Of a stretch of 64,000 nucleotides of DNA, positions 35,201-45,527 are shown piece after piece (the first letter of the stretch is position 1; each line of letters starts with the position of its first letter). This DNA comes from an uncultured Prevotellaceae bacterium (lineage in GTDB: Bacteria; Bacteroidota; Bacteroidia; Bacteroidales; Bacteroidaceae): assembly GCA_947169115.1 (NCBI GenBank), contig CAMVOK010000014.1, forward strand, positions 1 to 64,000, written 5' to 3'. The position numbers and the translations under genes are program-made. The notes under the pieces were generated by a model. That model saw only the letters and a program-made list of their open reading frames with translations. It ran no database searches and was not told the origin of the DNA.

Positions 35201-35851
35201 AATCCCCTACCTATGTATTACTGTTATAGTGAAGGTTCCAAATACCAGTTCCAGGGAGGTGATGCCATCTATGAAGACATTAACAACGACGGTTCCATCG
35301 ACCGCTACGATGTTGTCTATCTGGGCAACTCCAATCCCAAACTCTATGGTGGCTTCGGTGTCAACTTCTACTATGGCCGCTTCGAATTGAATGCATCCTT
35401 TAACTTCCGCATGGGTAGCCAGATTCTCAATCTGGCCAAGGCTCGCTATGAGAGCATGACGGGTATCACCAACCAGAGCTATGCCACCACATGGCGCTGG
35501 CGCAAGAATGGCGACGAAACCGTCATCCCACGTGCACTCTCTGGCACAGGCATCATGAATGCCACTGGTTTTTCCAGTTACAACTCTCTTGTCAGCGACC
35601 GCTACGTAGAGGATGGAAACTACCTGCGTCTGCAATACATTCAGTTGAAGTACAACTTCGATGCCAAGAAATTGAAGAAGATAGGCATTCGTACCCTTTA
35701 TCTTTCCGCCACCATCAACAACGTATTCTGTTGGACGAAATACACGGGTGTTGACCCCGAAATCAGTCCGGGTGGTTTCAACATGGCCGTGGATGAATCT
35801 AAAACCCCACGTGCGCGCTCGTTCACTTGCAGTGTTAACCTTGGATTCTAA
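32270..35851 (+). CDS. SusC/RagA-type TonB-dependent transporter 1
   Basis: A 1193-residue outer-membrane protein with signal peptide (LLSALPISAQ), a carboxypeptidase-regulatory-like domain (ISGTVSDEFGGIPGVQVKEL), a plug (DIESITVLKDAASAAKWG, then GSNGVIEIKLRRGKRG) and a long beta-barrel ending in an aromatic residue (SVNLGF). SusC proteins import ligands captured by their SusD lid using TonB energy. It is somewhat longer than the common 1000-1100 residues. The ligand is unknown. Confidence 0.93.
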   Translation: MNKYIKILMLWAVLLSALPISAQINRISGTVSDEFGGIPGVQVKELDSNNRIVSSAITDANGNFTMVVKSQKNKLVFHGMGYQDKTFPINKTVYKVNMAEAVKMMKEAVVTAKKKSPTTGLDIPQREYAGAVSSMKMDDLEGLAFESVDQALQGQIAGLDIVANSGNLGSGTTMRLRGTTTINGNAQPLIVVNDHIFELPDDAQQINFEDMDNEEQFSTLLNVNTEDIESITVLKDAASAAKWGVQGSNGVIEIKLRRGKRGPTQVNFSYKFNGTWQPEGYKMLDGDGYTMMQKEAFYNPTNGKVVANIPEFDYNTELPYIYNHFSHNTDWLDAVKQFGKEHRYYINLSGGGEKAQFRIGAGYNKSTGSIIGQSLDQFTESTTLDYQVSDRIQFRTTMNMTFTSNHKNYGNDILSRAYNAMPNMSIYEYDAMGNQTGNYFNMLPLAANYGHSSSSGIANDGTMTSWELRSMFVNGNPVARAELAWWKMKQYNLTPQFDITYKLWGKDNDHHQINYKGDVQLNIYNTSNDYYCPSVLKNMPWVFGGDNSASVTSNERNLVSNDEYKSLEFTTRHELHYYSHFKNSDHSLSAMARFEMATGNSSKQNLGLWNAPDGISDPTVVALLSSAGSSNGEWRRHSFYEQVHYSYKSKYSLDASVRTDGRTDFGRGHKYGTFPAVGARWNISDEKFMEPTRKIISMLAFRPTWGITGNPGQAGGNQYNKYGSAGYYNGHQIVRPENLSLTELRWEKTQQWNLGFNLGLLDDLLTFEFEVYNKKTTDLLMSGLRISSANGFSSLAWANGGTMRNKGWELNGSTAKFAKIGKFSMKLRGNVSQNFNEVEEMDNLILEDLNGSKTWNPTNFAYQKRVQKHNALGSIYGLKYKGVYRYDYNHNGYENSSWKAYGYAESVPDGAGGYRNSTSADEATAYGDGYHYSQNADGSWYRDYEINTAAAAARRGHNSTCPIAFDAAGNMLTDAKGNPLPMYYCYSEGSKYQFQGGDAIYEDINNDGSIDRYDVVYLGNSNPKLYGGFGVNFYYGRFELNASFNFRMGSQILNLAKARYESMTGITNQSYATTWRWRKNGDETVIPRALSGTGIMNATGFSSYNSLVSDRYVEDGNYLRLQYIQLKYNFDAKKLKKIGIRTLYLSATINNVFCWTKYTGVDPEISPGGFNMAVDESKTPRARSFTCSVNLGF

Positions 35852-35862
35852 AACTTACGACA

Positions 35863-37818
35863 ATGAAAACACGATATAAAACCATAAAAACAATCCTGCT
35901 CCTAAGCATGGTAGCTTGGGGTTTGTCATCCTGCCAAGACTGGCTTACTATCACCCCAACCACCCAGATTGTCGAGGATGATTTCTGGGAAGACAAGAGT
36001 GACTTGGAAGGTGTGCGATATGCAGCCTATCAGCAAATGTGCAACACCATTAGTAGTTTGATTCTGTGGGGCGACCTGAGAGCCGACACCTACGAACTAA
36101 ATGCTAACGACGGAGACAAGGACACCTATGCCCTGTATCAGGATATATGGGAGGCACGTATGGAACGAGATTCTGCCAATGCCTACTTCGACTGGAGTGG
36201 CATATATCGTACCATCAACTACTGCAACAAAGTATTGCAGCATGGTCCCGAGGTTTTGCAACGCGACAAACAGTTTACGACCACGGAATGGCTACAAATC
36301 AAATCGGAAGTGACAACGCTTCGTGCCCTGAACTATTTCTATCTGATTCGCGCCTTCAAGGATGTCCCCTACACCACCCGAGTTGTAAACAACGATACAG
36401 AAGTGGCTCCCTTCGGGGCTACCGACCAGTTGGTCATTCTGGATTCGCTGATTGCCGAACTGGAAGAAGATCCCAGTATCATCAATCAGGCCCGTCGCCG
36501 CTTTGATGCAACCCGCTATCAAGATACCAAGACTCTGATTACAAAGCCTGCCATTTTAGCCATACTGAGCGACATGTATCTATGGCGCGCTTCTCTGCGT
36601 CAAGGACGTGCAGCTGGCGATCTGAATGCATCCGACGATGTCACCATCACCAACGTTCCATCAAGTGCTGGCAAGGTGGTAACTCACACGGTGAGAGGAG
36701 ACTATGAGAAGTGTATCGACTATGGTCGAAGAGCCCTGAAAGAACTCCGAGAGCAAAACACAGGTGGTTCCGAAAGTTTTTCAACCAACGATTATCTCAT
36801 AACAGGTTTGGAAAAAGAGAATGTCTATCTTTATAAGAACGACTTCGAAGGATTTGCCTCCTCCGGAACACCCCCCTCTTTAGATGCCTTCAGAAATATT
36901 TTTTCAGGTCTTAGCGATGAAACCTTCTTTGAACTTCCATTTAGTACCTCTGAAAAACGCGAACATAGCCTATGCCGAATGGGATCTGAAGGTGGAATAT
37001 GGGGAAATTCCAGCAAATCACATCTGTTTATCAGTCTTTCATCCATTAGAGACATACTCACTGAAACTAATGCAGAAAAACGAGATAGTCGAATGTGGTT
37101 CTCGGCCTGGGAACAAATCGGATCTGCATCAAGTAGTCAGACAGCCAAAAAAGATGGAAAATACTACTGCTTCAAGTGGAGCGGAGGTCGCTGTGCCCTT
37201 AGTGTTATTGGCGACCAGCATAAATGTGAAGAGATTTATTTATCGCCGACAATCTCAAGCATGAGCAATGTACCCATATACCGCATAAGCGATGTTATGC
37301 TCCAAATAGCAGAAGCGCTTGCCGTACTTGGAAAGAAAGAAGTTAATGATTCTTACGACCATCCTCTAATCTACGTCAATGCAATTCATCGCCGTTGGCA
37401 TTGTCCGGATTATGACAACGACAATCCAATTCAAACTGATACCACTGGGCTTCATGCATTCTATAAGAGCAGCGACAAGAACACTACGGGTAATATTTCC
37501 AAGCCAGCACGTGGAGATAGTTACGAAATGGCTGTTCTAAACGAACGTAAACTTGAGTTCATTGGCGAAGGAAAACGTTGGTTCGACATGGTACGTTATG
37601 CCGAACGCCATGATGACGGAGTTGACGGACATAAGGGTGTTGAGACTATGACCGACGATCTAATGGGATGGATGGATGATAGTACCAGAAAAGGGCTTTA
37701 CAGCCGAATGCAAAACCGCTGGGGGTTGTACAACCTTATCTACTACAAGGAGATACAGGCAGCCCATGGACTGCTAAGTCAGAATCCTGTCTGGAACAAA
37801 TCTAAGTACGAGAAATAA
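35863..37818 (+). CDS. SusD/RagB-type surface lipoprotein 1
   Basis: A 651-residue lipoprotein with lipobox GLSSC followed by QDW. TPTTQIVEDDFW is the SusD N-terminal signature, and NERKLEFIGEGKRWFDMVRY the C-terminal one; TPR-like helices lie between. It forms the hinged lid over SusC 1, which ends 11 bases upstream. It is longer than many SusD proteins (about 500-600). Confidence 0.92.
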   Translation: MKTRYKTIKTILLLSMVAWGLSSCQDWLTITPTTQIVEDDFWEDKSDLEGVRYAAYQQMCNTISSLILWGDLRADTYELNANDGDKDTYALYQDIWEARMERDSANAYFDWSGIYRTINYCNKVLQHGPEVLQRDKQFTTTEWLQIKSEVTTLRALNYFYLIRAFKDVPYTTRVVNNDTEVAPFGATDQLVILDSLIAELEEDPSIINQARRRFDATRYQDTKTLITKPAILAILSDMYLWRASLRQGRAAGDLNASDDVTITNVPSSAGKVVTHTVRGDYEKCIDYGRRALKELREQNTGGSESFSTNDYLITGLEKENVYLYKNDFEGFASSGTPPSLDAFRNIFSGLSDETFFELPFSTSEKREHSLCRMGSEGGIWGNSSKSHLFISLSSIRDILTETNAEKRDSRMWFSAWEQIGSASSSQTAKKDGKYYCFKWSGGRCALSVIGDQHKCEEIYLSPTISSMSNVPIYRISDVMLQIAEALAVLGKKEVNDSYDHPLIYVNAIHRRWHCPDYDNDNPIQTDTTGLHAFYKSSDKNTTGNISKPARGDSYEMAVLNERKLEFIGEGKRWFDMVRYAERHDDGVDGHKGVETMTDDLMGWMDDSTRKGLYSRMQNRWGLYNLIYYKEIQAAHGLLSQNPVWNKSKYEK

Positions 37819-37836
37819 AGAGAGGAGGTCTTCACG

Positions 37837-40017
37837 ATGAAAAACAGGAATAAAAAAGGACTTCTGGTTTCCCTGCTTGTCTGCCTACTTGCCCTACCCT
37901 ATAGCTGCAAGGAAAACATCGACATGGAGAACCAGTACACATTCCAGGAATATACCATCACCAGTTATTTGGAAGAGCACGAAGCCACATACAGCGAGTA
38001 CATCAAACTGCTGAGTGAAATAAAAGTCAGTAAGCGCTCATCTTCTTCGGTGTTGCAGTTGCTGTCGGCACGCGGTAAATATACAGTATTTGCACCCAGC
38101 AATGAAGCCATCCACAACTATTTGGATAGCCTAACACGGTTAGGACTGATCTCGGAACCCTCTTGGGATGCATTCCCCAATGAGCAAAAACTGGATTCTG
38201 TCCGTCAGGTGATTGTCTATAACAGTATTATTGATGGAACACGTGACAACGTGGAACCCTACACAACTAGCAGTTTCCAGGATGAACGGGAAATTGACTA
38301 CCCCAATATGAATGACCGAAAGTTGATTCCCTATTATGACCAAAATGATAAAAGCATCATTTACATCAATGGGGTAAAGGACAAGGACGGAAATATTCAG
38401 AACGGAGCCATCATTGATGCGGATAATCGCGACATCTATACGGTAAATGGCTACATCCATCAGGTACACGATGTAGTAGCTCCCAGCGATGAGACAATGA
38501 CAGACTTGCTGAAAAGCTACATAGAGGGAAATGAAGGAGACTATGTAGTGGCAGCCAAGATGCTTCTGGCCACGGGGTTAGGCGACTCATTGACCAAAGA
38601 CAAAGACGAACGCTACGAGGAACTGAAAGTCATGGGCGATGAGCGTGTCAACGACTTGCCCAAGCATCCTACAGAAACAGAAGGTCGTCTGCCAGAACAT
38701 CGTTACTACGGCTATACGCTATTTGCTGAAACAGATGATTTCTGGCGCGCTACGCTGGGGAAAGAACCCAAAGACATCTCTCCAGCTGATGTACAGGCAT
38801 GGGTCGTGAGCCAAGGCTTCTATCCCAATGCCAAGGTTGACAACGACTACAGCAATGAGGAGAATGCCCTGAATCAGTTCTTCACCTATCATCTGCTGCC
38901 CGTGAAATTACCTGCCAACAAACTGGTCATCCACTATAATGAAAAAGGGTATAACTACAAGACGCTGATGAGCTTCACGGTACCCACCTATGAACTCTAT
39001 ACCACGATGGGCAAGCGTCGTCTGCTCAAACTCTACCAGTGTGGAAAACGATTCTCTTTGGAAGGTAGTGAGGGAATATTTATTAACCGTTTCCCCGAAT
39101 TTAACACCGACCGTGACCGCGACGGCAAGGATGACTATAGTGAAAAGAGCATTCTCACAGGTGGAGAGGGCATCGAAGTTAATACAGAAAAACTCATTAG
39201 CCTGAAAAATGCATACATCTACCCCATCGACAAGCCATTGGTATATGATGAGCAAACCCGCGAGAATTTCCAGAAACAGCGTTTGCGTTTCGATGTGGCT
39301 GGTCTGTTCCCCGAATTTATGAACAATAACATTCGAGCTAACCGTAGCGTGTATCTCTGTATGGGCTTCCCCATCGATGCAAATTATAAGTACCTCGACG
39401 ACGTTGATTTGGAAGAAGGAACAAACTTCTTCTACCTTTCCGGTCTGGATAGGAACTGGAACAACTGGCAGGGTGACGAGTTGAACGTGGTCGGCCAATA
39501 CGGCATGACCTTCCGTCTGCCTCCTGTACCCAAAGCCGGAACCTACGAAATACGTTATGCCGTACAGAGTAATAGTTCTTATCGCGGCATGTGTCAGGTT
39601 TATTTCGGCAGCGACAAGGAGAACCTGCCCGCCATGGGTATTCCCCTTGACCTCCGCATGGGTGGTGTCACCCGACGTACCAGTGCCGGCAACTTCCCCT
39701 CTATCGTAGGTTGGGAAGCCGACAAGGTAAACGACGACGAATACAATGCTGAGGTAGATAAGAAAATGCGTGCCAATGGCTTCATGAAAGGTCCCAAGAT
39801 TTATGCGTTCACACCGGGTGGCAGTAACTACGCCCGTGACAGCGAAAACACCATACGTCGCATTATCGTACGTGAATACATGGTACCCGAAAAAACCTAC
39901 TACCTGAAATTCAAAACGGTACTTGAGGACAAGACCAAACAGTTCTTTATGGACTACATCGAGTTCTGTGCCAAAGAGGTCTATGACAACCCCAATACGC
40001 CGGAAGACCTGTGGTAA
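37837..40017 (+). CDS. Fasciclin-domain lipoprotein with C-terminal beta domain
   Basis: A 726-residue lipoprotein (lipobox LPYSC, then KEN). A FAS1 domain lies near the N-terminus (KYTVFAPSNEAIHNYL) and another region of FAS1 character follows. From about 500 the protein turns to a beta-rich module (GTYEIRYAVQSNSSYRGMCQ) that could be a carbohydrate-binding sandwich; that is only an inference. It starts 18 bases after SusD 1. Confidence 0.75.
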   Translation: MKNRNKKGLLVSLLVCLLALPYSCKENIDMENQYTFQEYTITSYLEEHEATYSEYIKLLSEIKVSKRSSSSVLQLLSARGKYTVFAPSNEAIHNYLDSLTRLGLISEPSWDAFPNEQKLDSVRQVIVYNSIIDGTRDNVEPYTTSSFQDEREIDYPNMNDRKLIPYYDQNDKSIIYINGVKDKDGNIQNGAIIDADNRDIYTVNGYIHQVHDVVAPSDETMTDLLKSYIEGNEGDYVVAAKMLLATGLGDSLTKDKDERYEELKVMGDERVNDLPKHPTETEGRLPEHRYYGYTLFAETDDFWRATLGKEPKDISPADVQAWVVSQGFYPNAKVDNDYSNEENALNQFFTYHLLPVKLPANKLVIHYNEKGYNYKTLMSFTVPTYELYTTMGKRRLLKLYQCGKRFSLEGSEGIFINRFPEFNTDRDRDGKDDYSEKSILTGGEGIEVNTEKLISLKNAYIYPIDKPLVYDEQTRENFQKQRLRFDVAGLFPEFMNNNIRANRSVYLCMGFPIDANYKYLDDVDLEEGTNFFYLSGLDRNWNNWQGDELNVVGQYGMTFRLPPVPKAGTYEIRYAVQSNSSYRGMCQVYFGSDKENLPAMGIPLDLRMGGVTRRTSAGNFPSIVGWEADKVNDDEYNAEVDKKMRANGFMKGPKIYAFTPGGSNYARDSENTIRRIIVREYMVPEKTYYLKFKTVLEDKTKQFFMDYIEFCAKEVYDNPNTPEDLW

Positions 40018-40020
40018 GAA

Positions 40021-40047
40021 TGGACAATTGATAATTGATAATAAATA
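40021..40047. repeat. Short ATAATTG heptamer tract
   Basis: ACAATTG, ATAATTG, ATAATAA in the gap between two fasciclin lipoprotein genes, next to ATG 40053. Confidence 0.6.
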
Positions 40048-40052
40048 CGGAT

Positions 40053-42059
40053 ATGAAAAAGACAACAAAATATATGGGTATGGCCTTGCTCGGAACGGCC
40101 TTACTGGCATGTCCAAGTTGCTCCGACACTTGGGACGAGCATTATAATGCCGCCGAAGAAGGAGGAAGTACGGCTGCCACAGAAACCCTCTGGGATTTGA
40201 TTTCCCAGAACCCAGAATTGAGCCACTTCAAAGAGGTTGCAGAAAAAGCAACATATTACCGCGATGAGGACCACCCTCAGACGGGCTATACATTCAAAGA
40301 TATGTTGCAGTCCCCCATGCAGTTGACCGTGTGGGCACCCAAAAACGATGCCTATACAGAAGCAGAATGGCAAGAATGGCTCGAATGGACAGAAACCCGT
40401 GGCTACACCGTGCAGCAGCAACTTATGGGCAACTGCATTGCCCTGTGGCGAAGAGTAGCTACAGCCAGTGGAGTTGATACGCTCATCATGCTGAATGGTA
40501 AAAAGATTGCTTTCGACAAGGAGAAAGCCACCATGTATGGCATACCCATTGACGAGAAAAACATCCCAGCCGCCAACGGTACCATGCACACCATGGTGAA
40601 AGCCCTGCCTTTCAGCTACAACCTGTATGAGTATATCAAGGATGCAGAGAATGCCACCAAGAATAAGATTGACTCCATACACAAATATGTGGTAAGCATG
40701 GATACCACCTATTTCAGTGAGAGTGCCAGTGTTGAAGGGGTTCCCAATATTGATGGAGAACCGACATACGTGGACAGCGTTTACTTTAACAGCAATGAAC
40801 TATATTCTTCGTGGATGCTGAACCTCCGGGGAAAAGGAATCCAAAAGGACGAGTCAGAAGAACTGAGAAGCATTTATTTAGAGAACTTCTTTGCCAACAT
40901 CAATGTCGAAGACTCTGCATTCGTCATGCTACTCCCCACCAATCAGGCTTTTAAAGAAGCCTACGACAAACTGGTTCCCCTGTACAACTATAGTTCCACA
41001 TACATTGACAGGACAAAACAGAACACGAATGTGACCACTATTACGTCACGTAATCTGACACTTCCTACTCGTGATTCCGAGAAAATAGGTTCGCCGGTTA
41101 GCCCTGAAGATTTCTCTTCCTTTAATCGTAAAATGGATATTATCACTCCCACGGTGTTCAACTTGAATCTGCAACCCGATGCAAACAACAACAAGGGCAG
41201 ATGGACCATGGAAGCATTCATGGCAGATAAGGCAGCCAGCTCACCCTACGTTATCAACACCTACGGAGATACACTCCGCACGGATGACAATTGGGACAAG
41301 ACCGACCTATTTAATGGAACACAAGTGAAAATGACCAATGGCGTAGGTATTGTTGCCGACAAATGGAATTTCCCCAAGAAGTTCTATAAGCCAGACCTTG
41401 ACATTGACCTTGAAAGTTCATTTTTCAATATAAAAGCATATGAGGGTACAGATCCCAACAACATCTCCTCGAAAAGGACATTATATAGCATCGCATACAA
41501 CGAGGATTCCAAATGGTGGATTGACAGTGTCGGAAAAATTAGCAACAACAACTTCATGCAGGTTTCTGCCATTCAGAAGATTCAGCCCAAATATGAATTT
41601 AGGCTTATGGGAACCCAACAGGAATTGCGTGAGACTGAAGTCATGAGCGGGAAATATGACATCGGTGTCATTATGGTACCATACTACTTCATGACCAGCG
41701 ATGACAGCATCCGACTGGAAAAAGGAACATCGTGCTATATCACCTCTAAGAAAGACACAATTAAGCTCAAATGTCGAATTGAAGCGACCCTTAATCTGGG
41801 TATAGCAGAAGGCGATAAAGAAATAACTGTGAAAGCTGAGAAGAATAATGATGGCTACATCTTCGAAGGTGAGAAAGTAGATACCATTTGGTTGTTCAAA
41901 GACTATAAGTTTGACTACAGCTACAAGAACCTCATCCATTGCTTCCCTACCCTGACTATTGGAATTAAAAAATTGAGTGGTTCATACAGCGCTCGAAACG
42001 GCTACGTGGAGGATAATTTCTGTTTCGACCGTATCATTTTGAGAAGTAAAGAAGACTAA
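40053..42059 (+). CDS. Fasciclin-domain lipoprotein
   Basis: A 668-residue lipoprotein (lipobox ACPSC, then SDTWDEHYN). FAS1-type motifs are LTVWAPKNDAYTEAEW and FVMLLPTNQAFKEAY; the C-terminal third is beta-rich and unrecognised. ATG 40053 gives a normal lipoprotein signal; an upstream frame start at 40035 lies in the heptamer tract. SusC 2 begins four bases after its stop. Confidence 0.75.
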   Translation: MKKTTKYMGMALLGTALLACPSCSDTWDEHYNAAEEGGSTAATETLWDLISQNPELSHFKEVAEKATYYRDEDHPQTGYTFKDMLQSPMQLTVWAPKNDAYTEAEWQEWLEWTETRGYTVQQQLMGNCIALWRRVATASGVDTLIMLNGKKIAFDKEKATMYGIPIDEKNIPAANGTMHTMVKALPFSYNLYEYIKDAENATKNKIDSIHKYVVSMDTTYFSESASVEGVPNIDGEPTYVDSVYFNSNELYSSWMLNLRGKGIQKDESEELRSIYLENFFANINVEDSAFVMLLPTNQAFKEAYDKLVPLYNYSSTYIDRTKQNTNVTTITSRNLTLPTRDSEKIGSPVSPEDFSSFNRKMDIITPTVFNLNLQPDANNNKGRWTMEAFMADKAASSPYVINTYGDTLRTDDNWDKTDLFNGTQVKMTNGVGIVADKWNFPKKFYKPDLDIDLESSFFNIKAYEGTDPNNISSKRTLYSIAYNEDSKWWIDSVGKISNNNFMQVSAIQKIQPKYEFRLMGTQQELRETEVMSGKYDIGVIMVPYYFMTSDDSIRLEKGTSCYITSKKDTIKLKCRIEATLNLGIAEGDKEITVKAEKNNDGYIFEGEKVDTIWLFKDYKFDYSYKNLIHCFPTLTIGIKKLSGSYSARNGYVEDNFCFDRIILRSKED

Positions 42060-42063
42060 GACT

Positions 42064-45000
42064 ATGAAAAAGACAAGCTATAGAATTCTGCACATGGCTT
42101 TACAGAAAAGCCTGTGCCTCATGATGCTCTCAGGCATCTGCTTCCCTGCCTTTGCACAGTCGGAGAACGAAACTGCAGATGAACAGGCGACTGTCATCTA
42201 CAACAAGCGAAAGGCCGAAAAAGAGAAAGCGGAGAAACAGTATGAGATGCAGACCGTGAAAGGTATGGTCACCGACAATGCCACTGGCCAACCCTTAGGG
42301 GGTGTACGCGTTCAGGCTTTTGGGTATGAAAAATACTCTGTGCTGACCGAGGAGGATGGTACCTACGAAATCAAAGTACCGACCTTTGTAAAGGCTATGT
42401 ATTATTACGTACCAGGCTACACACCTCTGCAAGTGACTGTAAAGAAAGGCCGTGATACAGATGCCTCCATGTTAAGTAGCGCATTCAACAGCTATTACGC
42501 CACAGGTACGGATATTACCTCCAAGGCCATTGCCCTACTGGACGATCCCAGCAGCATAACCGTGGAAACTGATATCGAGAACAAACTTGCAGGTGCCGTG
42601 CACACGATCAGTCGCAGTGGCATCCCCGGACAAGGTGCCTACATGACCATCCGTGGTGTCAATTCACTGAATGCAAACGCACAGCCCCTGATAGTCATTG
42701 ACGGCAACATCATTGACCCAGAATACGAACGTACCAGTCTGCACGAAGGATACTATAACAACCTGTTAGCAGGCCTCGACCCCGAGAATGTAGAGAGCAT
42801 TGAGGTGCTGAAAAACGGAACTGCTCTCTATGGAGCAAAGGGTGGTAACGGTGTCATCGTCATTAAGACCAAGCGAGGAAAGAGCATGACCACCAAGATT
42901 AACGTGCGCATTCATGGTGGAACGGAACTAACCCCCAAACGATTGGACATGCTCAACGGCAATCAGTATCGCTCATACCTTGGCGACCTGACAAACACAA
43001 TCAAGGATGTTAGCTACAACACCACAGACGGCCATGCCACCGCTTTCCTAAGCGACAATCCTGGAAATTACTATTACAACGTATTCCACAATAATACGGA
43101 CTGGCAGAAAGACATGTACCGTAACACGTTTGTACAAAGCTACAAGATAAATGTAGAAGGTGGTGATGAGATTGGTATGTACGCTCTCTCATTGGGCTAT
43201 ACCAAGGCAGATGCTACTCAGAAAGGAACGGATATGAGTCGTCTGAACCTTCGCTTCAACACCGACATCAAGATTGCCAGCAAACTGACGACTGGACTGG
43301 ACATTGCCTACAACCAAACGTCCTATAACCTGCTGGACAACGGATGGAGCGAAAACTACGACATGCAGAACATCGGTAGTACCAATGTGCTAGGCCTGAT
43401 ACAAAGCCCTATGATTAGCCCCTACTCCTACTACCTTGACGAGTCCACCAGCAAACTGGCTCTTTCCTCGGAATACGCTGGAAAGTATGCCTACGACCAT
43501 AGTTCCGCATCCACACGCGATTGGGTACAGAATCCGTTCTACTTCCCTCGCGCAATGGGTATCAACGAAAGCCTCCGCAATCCCTATTGGGTATTGGAGA
43601 ATGGAAAGGGCAAGAACAAGAACTATGCCGAGCTGACACAAATCAACATCAATGTAAGTCCCAAGTACCAGATTACGAAACAGTTCTCTATCAGCGACCG
43701 TTTCAACTACCAGCTGAACCGCAACAATGAGAAATATTTCCTACCCATCTCTGGTGCAACAGCTTACCAGTTGACCGACTTGGGTAACATTTCTTCTGTA
43801 CTGAAATCGCAGTTCACCAAGGAAACCACCATTAACAATGACTTACGTCTGGAATGGAAGAACAGTTATGGAGCTCACAATGTGGATATTTATGGGGGCT
43901 GGCGCTATAACAACTATAGTTACTCTTATAACTACATGCGGGGTTACAACAACGAGAACGACAAGTTGCCCAACATGAGCAAAAGTATGCAGTACATCAA
44001 CTATGGAGGTACGAAGGACAACTGGATAGACATGACTTACTATCTGGATGCCAACTATAACTATGCACACAAATATTTTGCCGACTTTACCATCAGCAGT
44101 CAGTCGAGCAGTAAGTTTGGTGACCATACAAAAGACGGCTTCCAGTTAGGTGGTGTCAGCTGGGGTGTTTTCCCAAGTCTGCAGCTTGGTTGGCTTATCA
44201 GCAACGAAGGATGGTTCCGCACCGACAGAGGTGTGAATTACCTGAAACTGACTGCCGGTGTTGACCAAAGTGGTAACGACGACCTTGACTACTATGCAGC
44301 CCGTACGTACTGGGAAAGCCAGCAGGTCGGTGAAAACATGGTAGGTTTGGTACTTTCCAACATTGAGAATAGCACCATTCAGTGGGAAACAGTAACCAAG
44401 TACAATGTGGCTCTTGAGGGCTCATTCCTGAAAAACCGCTTACACGCAGGACTTGACCTGTATTGGCATAAGATAGACAACCTTTTGACCATTAAAGACC
44501 TGCAATACGTATCGGGTATGCAGAAATACTGGACCAACGAAGGTGCCATGACCAACAAAGGATTTGAGTTCAACGTAAACGCTGCCCTGCTGAACAAGAA
44601 GAACTGGAAGTGGGAAGCCGGACTGACCATCGGTCACTACAACAACAAGATTACGGCCATGCCTGGTGAGAACTACTTTGAGCACAAAGATGCAACAGGA
44701 AAAGTGACCGCAGCCTACAATGGTTATACGAGCAGCATCTACGGAAAGGACAATGTGCTCACTGCTGTTGGCTATGCCGCTGGTAGTTTCTTCGGTTGGC
44801 AGACAAACGGAGTTTTGGCCGACGACAATGCCGCCAAGACGGCTGGTGCCATGGGTTACCTGAAATACCCAACTGGACTGGCAGCAGATCCCTATCGCAA
44901 CTTCCAGGCTGGCGACGTACGATTTGTAGATCAGAATGGCGATGGAGTCATTGACGATGCAGACCGTGTGGTTATCGGCAATCCCAATCCCGACATCTAC

Positions 45001-45486
45001 GGTAACATCTACACCAGCCTTACCTGGAAAGACCTTCGCCTTGATGTCAACTTCAAATACTCATTGGGTAACGATGTCTATAACTACCAGCGTTCTATCC
45101 TTGAAGGTCTGAATACGACCTACAACCAAACAACCGCTGCCCTGTCACGTTGGACCTACGAAGGCCAACAGACCACACTTCCCAAAGTGTGCTATACAAC
45201 CAGCGACGACTGGCGCAACAACGAACGTATGAGCGACCGTTGGATTGAGGATGGAAGCTATCTGAAACTGAAGAATGTCCGCTTAACCTATACCCTCCCC
45301 TACACCAACAGCTGGTTGCAGGGTCTGAAGATATGGGCTGAGGGAAACAACCTCTGGACGCTGACAAAGTATCTGGGCACAGACCCCGAAATGTCGTGTC
45401 GCAACAATGCACTCTACCAAGGCATAGATACGGGGCTGATACCTAACGGACGCAGTTTCAACCTGGGTGTGAGCATCAACCTGTAA
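42064..45486 (+). CDS. SusC/RagA-type TonB-dependent transporter 2
   Basis: A 1140-residue outer-membrane protein with signal peptide (ICFPAFAQ). A short Lys/Glu-rich linker (about 45-65, KAEKEKAEKQ) precedes the regulatory-like domain VKGMVTDNATGQPLGGVRVQ and the plug NVESIEVLKNGTALYGAKGG. The charged linker between signal peptide and domain is unusual for SusC. The barrel ends in GVSINL. It is only distantly similar to SusC 1, so the two pairs may handle different ligands or parts of one. Confidence 0.92.
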   Translation: MKKTSYRILHMALQKSLCLMMLSGICFPAFAQSENETADEQATVIYNKRKAEKEKAEKQYEMQTVKGMVTDNATGQPLGGVRVQAFGYEKYSVLTEEDGTYEIKVPTFVKAMYYYVPGYTPLQVTVKKGRDTDASMLSSAFNSYYATGTDITSKAIALLDDPSSITVETDIENKLAGAVHTISRSGIPGQGAYMTIRGVNSLNANAQPLIVIDGNIIDPEYERTSLHEGYYNNLLAGLDPENVESIEVLKNGTALYGAKGGNGVIVIKTKRGKSMTTKINVRIHGGTELTPKRLDMLNGNQYRSYLGDLTNTIKDVSYNTTDGHATAFLSDNPGNYYYNVFHNNTDWQKDMYRNTFVQSYKINVEGGDEIGMYALSLGYTKADATQKGTDMSRLNLRFNTDIKIASKLTTGLDIAYNQTSYNLLDNGWSENYDMQNIGSTNVLGLIQSPMISPYSYYLDESTSKLALSSEYAGKYAYDHSSASTRDWVQNPFYFPRAMGINESLRNPYWVLENGKGKNKNYAELTQININVSPKYQITKQFSISDRFNYQLNRNNEKYFLPISGATAYQLTDLGNISSVLKSQFTKETTINNDLRLEWKNSYGAHNVDIYGGWRYNNYSYSYNYMRGYNNENDKLPNMSKSMQYINYGGTKDNWIDMTYYLDANYNYAHKYFADFTISSQSSSKFGDHTKDGFQLGGVSWGVFPSLQLGWLISNEGWFRTDRGVNYLKLTAGVDQSGNDDLDYYAARTYWESQQVGENMVGLVLSNIENSTIQWETVTKYNVALEGSFLKNRLHAGLDLYWHKIDNLLTIKDLQYVSGMQKYWTNEGAMTNKGFEFNVNAALLNKKNWKWEAGLTIGHYNNKITAMPGENYFEHKDATGKVTAAYNGYTSSIYGKDNVLTAVGYAAGSFFGWQTNGVLADDNAAKTAGAMGYLKYPTGLAADPYRNFQAGDVRFVDQNGDGVIDDADRVVIGNPNPDIYGNIYTSLTWKDLRLDVNFKYSLGNDVYNYQRSILEGLNTTYNQTTAALSRWTYEGQQTTLPKVCYTTSDDWRNNERMSDRWIEDGSYLKLKNVRLTYTLPYTNSWLQGLKIWAEGNNLWTLTKYLGTDPEMSCRNNALYQGIDTGLIPNGRSFNLGVSINL

Positions 45487-45490
45487 GAAA

Positions 45491-45527
45491 CTGACAATTG
45501 ATAATGGATAATTGAAAATTGACAATT
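45491..45527. repeat. ATAATTG heptamer tract before SusD 2
   Basis: ACAATTG, ATAATGG, ATAATTG, AAAATTG, ACAATTA: five units of 7 bp ending at the ATG of SusD 2. Confidence 0.8.

Noticed and set aside
38908..40116. 402-codon minus-strand frame opposite a fasciclin lipoprotein gene
   Set aside because: Antisense shadow: no signal, no motif, and its start region lies in the opposite gene's heptamer tract.
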